From Symbiodinium kawagutii (lineage: Eukaryota > Sar > Dinophyceae > Suessiales > Symbiodiniaceae): a stretch of DNA of 64,000 nt. The notes beneath the pieces are model-generated. The model was not told the origin of the DNA, searched no databases, and was given only the letters and a program-made list of their open reading frames with translations. Below, one piece after another: positions 12,701 to 24,700 of the stretch; positions within the stretch are counted from its first letter, which is position 1; each line of letters starts with the position of its first letter. Position numbers and translations under genes: made by a program. Location of the stretch: NCBI GenBank assembly GCA_009767595.1, contig VSDK01020365.1:237334-301333 (forward strand), given 5' to 3'.

Positions 12701-15700
12701 CAGCAGCAAGGCAGGATCGAAGTTTTCGGGGCAGAGGCAAACTGGACAGTCCTCAGCCTAGAAGGATTAATGCACCAGTTCCGAAGCATAGTCGACCGGG
12801 CGAAGTCACCCAAAGCAGTGGATTTCTGAATCGCTCTGTCGCTCGTTGGTATAAGCAGCTACGTCGACTGCAGTCCATGAAACATGCAGCGTGCTCTGAT
12901 CGTGCATCCGAGACATACCTTTCCCGAGCACAGTTGTGGCATAGCATTTTGGCCGCGGAAGGCTTTGCCCAAGGTTTCCAAAGTTGGTGGTCCCAACGTG
13001 CTGTGCAGTTACAAGGGTCACCAGCCAGACTTCCTGACTCGCCACCAAATGCTGAATTGGCCGTGATCATATGGGAGGACTTCCTTCACAACTACCGCAG
13101 TTATGAACGATGGCAATCCAAACGTCGGTATGACAGTTGTAGGGCCAAAGCGCAGTCCACGATGAAGGGACTCTTTGCCGTCACCAAAAAGGAAAGCAGT
13201 CCTCCCCTGGATTGTCTGATTGACCGCTTTGTCCAAGAGATCACGGTGATTGACACCACACAAAACTTGGTGAGTGTGCCTCAGTCTTTCCCAAAGGTCT
13301 CCCAGACCCACTGGACTCTGCAAGGTCTCCCTGCTTTCGCTACTGCCATTGATGAGAGCCAGTGTGTGTTCCAAGTACAATCGGATCTGGTCCTGGCAAG
13401 CGGTCAGAAGTTAGAGAGTAAGGTCATCGTCCATGATAAGTCTGATATTCACCAACGGTTGGAGGATCTGTGGATGCCACGTTGGACACGCCATTCCAAC
13501 ACTCCTCCTGAGGTTTGGAACACTGTGTGTGCTTTTGCGGATCAGCACATGCCACGGTTGTCACTGGACTTACAGCCGATTTCACCTGAAACATGGCGTC
13601 GGGCAGTTCGTAGTTTCAAACCAACAGCTGCCACGGGCCCCTGTGGTTGGAGTCGTTTAGACATGCTCAATATGACCGATGGCCAAGTGAATCAAGTTCT
13701 TCGTATGTTCAGCAGCATTGAGTCGGGTAGCAGTTGGCCGAAGCAGCTCGATTGTGGATTGATCCATTGCCTTCAGAAGCGTAACACCTCCGAGACCGCT
13801 GAAGGATATCGTCCCATCACAGTGATGAGTATGTTTTACCGTACATACGCCGGAATCAGGGCGGGTCAGCTCTTGGCTCACATAGCGTCGGCAGCTGAGT
13901 TCCTGCAATGCGGCTTTCTGCAGGGACGCCAAGCAGCTGATGTGTGGTTCTTCATCAACGTCTGCTTGGAACTCTCCTTTCAGCAGAATGCACCAGTCCA
14001 TGGCGCAGTTGCAGACCTTGTCAAGGCCTATAACACTTTGCCGAGATTCCCGGTGTATCATTTCTTGGCTCTGTTGGGTGTTCCCCGTTGGTTCCTTGAC
14101 ATGTGGACTTCGCATCTCTCGGGGTTTCGCAGGTTCTTCGTTGTTCAACATGCGGTGAGCCACCCTCTCTCGTGGCCTCCACCGGTTTTCCTGAAGGATG
14201 TCCTTTGAGCTGCGCCGCGATGGCCGCAGTGGACTTGATGTGGCATCGCTGGCAAGCTTTTGCTGTTCCCAGGTGTCTGCCTATCAGTTTTGTTGACAAC
14301 TTGGAGCTTGTTTGTGATTCCGTGTCTGATTTGGAGGCTTGGTGTTCAAGCTTTGAGGGAGTTCTGTTCCGTTTTGGACGTGGAATTGGACTTGTCCAGC
14401 TTTTACGTTTGGTCGTCTTCGTCTGAGGGGCGTCATGCGCTTAGGAACAATGGTCACCAAGTAAGTATGGGAGAGAGGGATCTAGGTGGTCAAGTCACTT
14501 ACTGCAAAGCTCTTCGTAACAAGGTACTGACTGACAGAATCAAGCAGGTGTATCCCACCCTGACAAAGCTGCAGAAAGCTCCGCTACCAGTGAGTGTCAA
14601 AGCATTGAATGTCAAGATGGTCATATGGCCGAGGGCTCTCCATGGCTGCGAAGCCGTGACACTTGGAGATCAACATCTTCGACAGCTGCGCTCTGCGGTG
14701 ATGAAGAGTCTAGGGTGGTCACGTGCAGGCGCTAGCCCTTTGGTCAGATTGTGTCTCTTGAATGAGGATCTGGATCCAGGCTGGTATCAGTTGTGGAGAA
14801 CGCTGCAGCTCTTTCGCAAACAGTGTCGACATAACCAAGTTGTCCGGGATTGGTGGCGCATTTACCAAAGCTGCGACCAGGATATGAACACACATGGTCC
14901 TTTTGGCAAGCTCACCAAACTGCTGGGAGACATTGATTTACATCTGGATGAGGATTTTCGTTTGTGGTTTTCTTCAATAGGGTGGGTCAATGTCCTTCTG
15001 GCATCCGATGATTTGCTGAAGCGGATCGTGAAACGTAGCTACCAACATAGCATTTCTCAAGAAGTACGTAGTCGTCAGGGGTATGAAGACCTGGACGGGT
15101 TTGATCAAAATCTGACGATGACTGCTGATTCAGAACTGCTTCCGGTCGACAAGGAAGGTTTGCAGATCGTTCGAGATGGAAGCTTTTTTACGGACTCGAC
15201 CAAAAGCAAGTGGGACGTGCGCAAAGATGCTTTGTGCGCATGGTGTCATGTACCTGACACACCACTTCATCGGTATACCACATGCTGCAAGTATGACGAC
15301 ATCAGAGCGCTGCACATGGATCTCTTTCATGATTGGGAGAGCTACCCGGTGTGCTTCCAACAGCACGGCTTGGTGCCGAGCAACCCTTGGGAGCTCCTTT
15401 TATGGGAGGCGCTGATTGCGCTTCCTGATCGACTTCAGGAGTACCAGATGGAGGCAAGAGGTACCACTTGGCACCTTTTCACCGACGGCACGAGTTCAGT
15501 GCCAACATCGACGCAAGACACCCTGGCTGCATGGGCCGTCGTTTGGGCTGACCATGGACCCATTTCCTGCGGTCCAGTGGCAGGATTGCAACAGGATATA
15601 CTGCGAGCTGAATTGACAGCGATTCTTTCAGCAGTTCTATGGGTCTCAGGCCGAGTGGGACAATTGCACCTTTGGTGCGACAGTCAGATCATCGTGGACC

Positions 15701-18700
15701 ACTTTCGGGAACTTTTGACCGGTGGCACTACTGTGGATGGATTCCAACACCAAGACCTTTGGCTGAGGGTGCTAGAGGCCTTGCAAAATCCTGGGGTGGA
15801 GTTCTACATCCACAAGGTAGCCAGTCATGAGAACCCTGAAGATGCGGATTCCCCATTGGCTGAATGGTGCATTCGCTGGAACGGTTTGGCAGATCGGCAG
15901 GCAAGGTTAGCAAATGAATCTCGTCCTGCCCACTTCTGGCATATCTGGAGAGGATATCAGTCTTGGAGGAATTTATGGAAACTCAGAGTACGGAAGTATG
16001 TGGCCTTTGTCACGGCCATTGCTGCGAGAGATTGTGCTGGTCAAGCACGCGATGAGGATGGACAGCAAGAGATTGACATATCGAGAACCCCTGAATTCGT
16101 TTGGTGTGAGAATACTACTGAGGTCTCTGTAAAGCTTTTGGCCATAGAAGGTAGTGTTGATCATTTTCGTTTGAGCCACGATCTCCTTTTTCGAGACGTT
16201 TTTGCTCGCATCGCAGGATGGATGTCCAAAGTAGACGCATCATCTGCGTACATGAGACAGGTCAGTTTGCTTGAGATGTATGTTGGTTAGAAGGAGTCGC
16301 CGGCAACATCAGCCTTTCAGAGCTGGGAATTTTCATCCCGCTCCCTGCCATCTACATGGGGTGGAATGGCACTTTAGAGGAAGCGGTGTATCAGTCTATT
16401 TGTAGCTTCGTTGGAAACCGTCCAGTTGTAACCAGCCAAGCATTGTCCAAACCTTGGCACCCTTGACAAGTGAGGGTAGCATTTGGTCCCGATAGCCTGC
16501 AATTTAGCCGGCTTTCGCATCGAGCAATCCCGTGCGCAAAAATATTCATCATTACTAGCACTAAACCAACCATAGCATCGGGGTCCCTCATGGCTTGAGA
16601 AACCACGATATGGTTAATAGCCATTGGTCATTATCCCCTACAGCTACATTTCATCTCCATTTTCAAAGGGATGCAAGCGCTAAAGCTGCGAAACAATGGT
16701 GTTCTAATCCCCCCAAAACTCTACATAGGTCACTATCACACCATTAATGACACCAATGATGGTGACATCATGATGATGGTTGTCCAATGCTGTTCGTAAC
16801 CATAAAAAGCTGCCAAAACCCTATTGTTAACCATTCTTAACCCTATATATATATATATATACATACTGTAACCCCCAAAAAATCTACGTAAAACAGCCAA
16901 ATGATGGAAAGCCTGCAGGTCACCAGCAACCTGGCGGGCTGCCGAGGGCATTGCTCGACCCGCTGCGAACCGGCAAGGTCATGCCCACATGGCGACCAAA
17001 GACGGTGCCTCGTTGCGGAGCTGACCTCCCCAGTTGCTACAGGTGCCCCATGTATTCCATGGTGCGCAGTACAGTTTACCTACAGACCTGGTTCATGTCA
17101 TGGGAAAACGAAGATGTAACATACATTTACATATATAAATATATATATATATAAATATAGAGTAAAACATATATATTTATATAGAGAAAAAAATATATAT
17201 AATATAAAATATATATAGAATATTGCAAAGATAAAATATAAGATATTGAGAATATAACATATATAGAATATAATATATATAACATAACATATATATATAT
17301 ATAAAAAGAATATAATACATATATATATATAGAAAAAATATACATAGAACATAACATATATAGAATATGATATATGTAGAATATAATATATGTAGAATAT
17401 GATACATGTAGAATATAACATATATAGAAAATGATATATATAGAATATGATATATATAGAAAATGATATATATACACAGAAGTCACAGAATATAACATAT
17501 ATAGAATAAAATATATGTAGAAAAAACATTAATAGAATATGATATATGTAGAATATACCATATATAGAAAATGAAATATATATAGAATATGTTATTTATA
17601 GAATATATTATGATATAAGTACAAAGAATATAACATATATAGAATATAATATATATAAATAGAATATACCATATATAAAGAATATAACGTATATAGAATA
17701 TAAAATATATATATATAGAATTAAATATATATATATATAGAGTATAAAATATATATATATATACAGAAAATAACATATATAGAATATGATATATGTAGAA
17801 TATACCATATATAGAATATGATATTTATAGAATATAAAATGATATATATATATAAAAATATACAGAGAAAAAGCCATATATAGAATATATATATATATAA
17901 AGAATATAACATATATAGAATATGATATATATATATAAAGAAAATAATGTATATAATATAAAAAACTATATATATGAGAAGATATATATATATATACATA
18001 GAATATAAAATATATAGAATTTAATATATATATATATAGAATATACCATAAATAGAATATAATGTATATATATATATAAAATTTACATTCTATATATATT
18101 TAATTATATAGAGAAAATACAATATATATAAATAAAATATAATATAGATAACAAACATAAGATATAATATAATTAATGTATATATATATATATAAGTATA
18201 TACATATATATCATTTCAAAAATATCTTATATACATATTGTATCATAGATATTATTATATACAGCACACGGAGTATGCGGGACAAATACAGAAAATATTG
18301 TATATGAAGAAGTGCGAGTTTCTCGTCTCCGCGGTATGTTTCAAGAGTATGTTTAGGGATATGTTTCGTGAAACTTTGATAGATTTTGGAGAATGTTTCA
18401 GAGAATGTTTCGGGGGTATGCTTCGCACCAGTCAAACATGTTGCGGGCATGTTTGGGGATTAGTCAAAACATGTATTGTATAATATACACGTTAATCAAA
18501 GCTATTGTATAATTCACACAAAACATATATCTATATATCCACCAATAGCTATGGGTGGGTATCAATGTATCAATGCCTTTTCTCCGAAAGTCATGGTCAT
18601 TCAACGGTCTGGCTTATTATTTGTTCATCAGGTGGAGGTTAGCTTGGTATCAATGTCAATTGAATGCACTTCTCAACTTTTACATAATACCTTATTTCAT

Positions 18701-21700
18701 TTCACAGTGAATGCACAAGTGGATCATCGCACACACACACATGCCCATATTTTATCTGCACACATGCGCTCCCCAATCCTTGAATTTTTTGAGATGAGCA
18801 GCCAAGAGGGGAAAGTGGTGAAATAGATATGTAAGCTTGGCTGAGACCGAAGTACAAATAGATAGGGCACAACTCGGCACAACGCCTGCAAGAACAAAAC
18901 AATTACAGCTGCACGTGATCAATCTCTAGTGCGAAGCTTTGATCCACCCGATCCGACATCATCTTTCGGGTCATCCGATATGCTGGAGCCAAACGAAACC
19001 ACGTCTGTGTTCTGAATTGCTGAGCTTCATAATCAAACATCGTACTAATCGTTATCCCAAACATTTCATGAACAACGGACCTTCCAATTCTCCTCATCCT
19101 GGGACCTCCAATATTTTGACGGTCTTTGTTTAAAGGTCGAGTCAATGAATGCCCATCCCTTGGTACGTTGTGCGAGGTTTGCATCATCCGATCATAGCAC
19201 TTCTGCTTTTTTCCAAGCCAAAAGTCTTGATTTGGTGATTTCTCCCAAAAAGCCCCCCCCCAGAATGGATGGTTTTTGACTCATGATTATAGATTCTAGA
19301 TGCTTAATATGAAGGATGATTTGGGGTACTCATATTTTGAGAAACACTCATTTCTCAATAAGGGGATGTTCATGCTACTTCTGCAAGTCTGAGTCCTTCT
19401 TAGATGATCCAGGTGCATCACAGCTGACCTCCCCACACGTTGTAGGTCCCTAAAGTATGCCAGGATGTGCCAACCAATAAGTGTCCATATCCTATTGGTT
19501 GACTCCATCTCTCATTGGTTTGTGGGGTTTCCGATTTGGAGTTACACATGGCTGGTTAATCTGTCCCGTGTTTCCACCCGCTGGCACCAGTGTTTATGAG
19601 GCCGTCTTTGGCGTAAATATGCGTAAATTGCAGCTGACAGTCCGAAATGATCACGTGTAGTCGGGGAACCACTGCAATGACTCATGATTCTACAATTCTA
19701 CATCCTTGGTGAAACACTATATTATAAATGCGGATCGAGGTTAAAGATTTGGAATCATGATGTGGCAAAAAGCACACACATTTTGAGGAGACAATTTGTC
19801 CGTGTGCATGTAACCCTTCTGGTTTCAAGCTTCCCCTGCCCGGACCCGAACTTCTGCCAGGCTGCATTCAAGCAATGAGTTACCAGCCAACCGGTTGTCG
19901 CCATGTACACCTCCACTGGCCTATCAAGGCGGCCGCAACTCCCCCATCCAAATGAGAAGTGGAACACAACCAGGGACGGCCAATCATAGCATTGGGCTAT
20001 GGGTCAGTTCACCCTGCACCCCTGGTTCCCCTACCATTAACCATTGTTTTCCCTATTATTGTTGGTCATCCCGCCCTATTAGTTGGTTGGTTAATATTGA
20101 CACACACCCATTGAAAGCCTGCAAAAAAGCTCTTGAATCGCCCTTTGTTCAAATGATTCCCACCAGTTGTGTCACAAAAGAATTTCATATTCTTGTGATT
20201 CGCATACCCAACCAATTCTTTTGCCCAACCATACCAGGATACCGCTGCTAATATCAGGATACTGACGCCAACACGCCATCAGTTTGAGGTGTCAAAAGCC
20301 AAAAGCCCGAGAGTTTTACCCTAAAGCCTCGCTGACATCATTTTTTTTCCGCAGAGCCGAAGGGTAGGAAAACTCAAAAGACGTCATGAAACATGTCCAC
20401 TTTGCACATCTTCAGTGTGGTGAATCAAGATTGGCTCTTGATTTTTACTAGCGAAACGAATCTCAAACACGTCCTAGGATCCCTGTTCATCCAAACATGT
20501 ACAGCTTACTACGGACTCTAAGAACCACACCATGTCCCAAATGGAGTGGAGCCAAGTCATGGAGGCACCTCGCCGATCGCGTAGAGTCCAGGAATGGCTT
20601 TCTGGTCTTGGTCCAGGACTTGACCTACCAGGCTTCGCGGTGCTGCGTGAGTGATCTGTTCCATCTGTTCCCAAAATGCAAATGATATAGACCTCAGAAT
20701 GTAGTCTACAATATTTCGATATAGTTCACGGACATGTAAACGCCATTATGATCATGGGAAACAATGTTGATAGGAAAGCTTGACTTTGCATTTCTGTGAA
20801 CTTTGCAGTATCGTTATTTGTTGTGGTGTCATGTTCTCAATTGCCAGCTCAACCTGTCAAAATCAGGCTTCAGCCTGGACATGCTCCTGAATAGCTAACT
20901 TGCACCCGGCCGAAGATCAAACACATTCACGGAAGTGACCAGGTGGAAATCACTTAGTGGTCGCATTGAAAAGTGATCTCTTGGGGTCTTCTGCAGTGTC
21001 TTTTCCCCTCCTTGTTTCATGGCAAACAAATGGGAACACATTCCCATACATTCCCTACCCTACCCTACCCTACCCTACCCTACCCTCCCTTCCCGGTACC
21101 AACAAATAATGAATTCATCCCTATGTCGGGGGTTCCTTGGTTATCTACTATAGAGATTCTATAGAGGTAACTGGAAGGGTGGGATTTTTTTGAGTGAATA
21201 ATCTGTCGGCTGGAAACTTCCGTCACAAATCAGATTGAACGGGGCGTGAACACACCGGCGGTCAAACAAAAGCTCAACCTTTTGCACAGCACAGTCCAAA
21301 AATGATGGGATACAAACCCAATGAAAACAAACTTATGCAAGTAGAGAAATCGCCGGTTGATGTTCCAACCCATATGAAAAATATTAGTCAACCAACCAAT
21401 CATTTGTTAATTTGTAGTAGGTAAAATACAAATGATTGAAACCATCAAACTGCATGAAATCACTTTTTTTTTCCAAACATTTTTTCCAGGGTGCATCTTT
21501 TCTAAACAATTGACTTCAAGCCCCATGGCCCGCCACGATTGCCCAGCCGACCCTCCACGTTGATGGCAATACCTCCCATGGTGTAGTGGATGACTGGTAC
21601 CACCTTCGAAGCTGCCAAGAAGCGACTGCAATAAGCACTGCTGAAGGGCCAATTCTGGAGCTTGCTTGAAGCAACAACTGATCAATTATATAGCCAATGA

Positions 21701-24700
21701 CATTTGTAATGTTGATTCTGGTTGTTCATTTCAGCTCGTGAAGTAAAATGGAATTACACCAACACAAGAATCCAAACAGCAAACTTATGATTATGTCAAT
21801 GTATACTATACACCCATCAATCATCAATACCTCCCTGTGGTCCCGTCATGAATTCCTTGATCATTCAACTGAGACCAAGGAAGGAAGTTTCTGTAGGTCA
21901 AGAATCATGCTTAGATTTTGGAATCACGATCAACATTCAGAAACAAACTCTAAATCATCATTTGCAGGTGAAATGGTCGACCTGTCTACAGTCTATTGGG
22001 TGCACCTCCCACCGACTCTTACTTCAAATCCATCCCAGTGGGAAACAAACATCCATCAATCTTCCAACTTCATCATGTTCAGCAGCTCCATCATGTTGAA
22101 GGCACATCATCTCCAAGCATCCCAAAAATGCCATTTCAGTGTCCGATCGGAAAATCTACGAACTCCAGGGGGACCACCACAACAGTCCCACCTCGCCAAC
22201 GTAGAAATCCTCCGTTTCCTCGATGCTGTAGTCAGGGAAAACCGTTCTGCCAAAGGCATCGCTGCCATTTTTCCTCGACCCGTGGGGGGGGTTCATGGCA
22301 GCGCCATGGACAGTAGGGAGCCGGGCTCTGCAGGAAATCCCACGTGGGTTGGTCAAAAAGTGACCTCCTTGGCTGGTTGCTTACCTCATCATTTGGTAAT
22401 GGTTGGCGGGTACCATTTGAGGAAATAGTTTTTCCAGTTCGACCGAGTCGCTACGTTATACAAATGGAATAATCAACACATATATACTGCATTGAATCTT
22501 ATTGGATTTGTCGCGCTACATTGTCCAATACTTGTTGAAGCATCACAAATTCAAGCAATCCTTCGAGTACACGCAGGCTCGCAAATCCTCCGGCAATTCC
22601 AAGTGCTGTCCCAGTTGGAATTATGTTACCTGGTGCTTAAGTGGTTATGATTAAATTATGACCCGTCCCAAAAATATTTGGGAAAAACTGTTTGAGACCA
22701 CCAACCAGTGCCAAACCAGTGACTATGCTCAGTTTCAAGTGTCACTGTGAACCTCAACAATCCTCAACACAAGCCACACCATGGAGAGCGCGCCGCAAAC
22801 TCACCGACCAAGCGGTAGGATCTCCCAACACGTCTCTGGACAAAGCGTCGCTGCGTCATTGTAGTCTCGGAGGCTTTGCTTCAAGATGTCCACCTTAAGA
22901 CAGGACACAGGGAGGAGCGTTGACGAAGGCTGAGCGTTGCTTTCGGGAGATCTATCGTAATGGTAGATCCATTTGTTCAATTCGGTCCCTCAACCACCCC
23001 CCTTGGTGATTCACCATCAAACAAAAGGGGTATATGGATCTAACATGAATCGCAGCTGATATCATCACTTAACTATCATATCGTGATAAAACAATTAGGG
23101 TGTTCAACTCTTCTCGTTTTGGATGTTCACCAGGGGCACTTTCACCCATGCCGCATGGCTCCATTCGTACATGTGAAGCACCCACCAACAATCATCTCAG
23201 CGAGGGCGTGCTCTTCGACGTCCAAAACTGCTACAAATAGCTTCTTAGTGATTTCCGAATCAATCCACTCAAAAATCTACTCAAACAAAATATCAAAACA
23301 AACAAATCAAAAACAAATAAACAAAAACACAAAAAAAACTAAGTTCACAAGTGTAATCCACCCAGGCTTGTAGCGAACAGTGATCATCTTGGCATGGCAA
23401 AAACGAGGCCAGCAGGGTCCGAGGTCGCGGCATCATAGCCGAAGTGCTGTGCCAGACCCTCGACGCCTTCAACTTTCGTCAGAAGCCTGGACATGGGAGC
23501 TGCTTCGTGGTGGTTTCAACCATGGAAATGCTGGGATTTTCGAGGGTTCACTGTGCTTAGGCATGGATAACTATGGGGGATAACCAACCACTATGCTTAG
23601 GCATGGTGAACTATGGGGGATAACCATGGATAACCAACAATAACTGGTTAGTGCTTTCAATCTGTCATGTTTGTCAAGCAACCATGTGGTACTACATGTG
23701 GGAAAACAAATAATGTTTGAAACCACCAGCCGGTAAGACGTTGCACATACTCGGTTCATCCAGCAATAGCCACTGCTAATAGGGACCGAGGAACTACAAT
23801 CTCTGGTTGGTACACCCTTTGTGGACAAACCGGAAAAGAAAAAGCAAATCCATGGTGTGCGGACGTCCAAATCAGCATCGGCTTCAGCAGAAATATGATC
23901 AATGGTCGCTGCTCTTTGAGTCAATCTTGAATAAACACACTATGGTGATTGAGAGACTTGCCCGGTGAAGTTGGCACCCCTAATCACGAGCCGCTGTCAG
24001 CTCTTTTTTGTGGAAACCACACGGACAACTCCCAGAACCTCCTAAAATCCATGGCCTACTGCAAGGGCAACCCCACCAAAAAACGTTCAGCCTTTACCGT
24101 GGCTGATGCGTGCCTTGCAACTGTAAAATCAAGGGAAATCTATGGGGGAATCTGCTGAATGCACACTCCGTCAAACTAATCTAGAAGGGGCAAATCAACC
24201 ATTCATAGATTGGATTCACCTATATAGACATTTTCTCTTAGCTTCCAGGTCAGTTTACCAAAGGGTAAGTGTGCCATCCCTGAACTTGTCCACCGGATGA
24301 AGCTGCCAAGGAACCCCTTCTTGGAGTACAAGGTGACATGTCGATCTGCAATCTTCGCTGCCTTGCTGTTCCTGAGCGTAGGCACAGGCACAGCGCGCCC
24401 ACCTGAGACCTGCGAATGTGATTGGTGGAGTAGTTTTCCTGAATATGTGCAGGCCTGGATCTAAAGGCTGCAGATTCAATGCAGGGAATAGAAACATTGC
24501 ACGATACACATATAGATTTTGGTCATAGATTCTAGATTTGCAGTGTTTCGCATTCGCCTCTATATACATAATTTGATATGACATGATATAATACATGATA
24601 CTGCAAATACAGAGTTTTAAACATGAATTCCTCAGCGGGGGGTGGGGCCAAGACCTTTCCAGGTGCTTTGAACTGGAGCTTTAGAAATAGGCGCTTCCTC

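Larger units (their letters stand above)
7014..16542 (+). mobile_element. 5'-truncated non-LTR retrotransposon (LINE) with C5-methyltransferase and Ulp1-like protease
   Basis: A 9.5-kb insertion between two copies of TATTCATCATTACTA. ORF1 carries a partial cytosine-5 methyltransferase, a C48-like cysteine protease, a CCCH-type Zn motif and a C-terminal coiled coil. ORF2 carries APE endonuclease, reverse transcriptase, a CCHC-type Zn motif and RNase H. The 3' end is a ~250-base UTR and AAAAA. The 5' end begins inside the methyltransferase domain, so motifs I-III are gone, as expected of incomplete reverse transcription. One in-frame TGA, two frameshifts near the ORF1 end and two in the RT domain mark it as inactive. 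Retrotransposons with captured DNMTs were described in Symbiodinium (de Mendoza and colleagues, 2018); whether this belongs to that lineage needs alignment. It lies antisense in a fumarate reductase intron. Confidence 0.96.

Noticed and set aside
17098..18000. Long Ile/Tyr/Phe-rich minus-strand frames resembling membrane proteins
   Set aside because: Product of the AT minisatellite; no codon signal beyond the repeat.
21053..21087. CCCTA repeats as an internal telomere tract
   Set aside because: Five-base unit, not CCCTAAA, and it is the terminal motif of a family B element.
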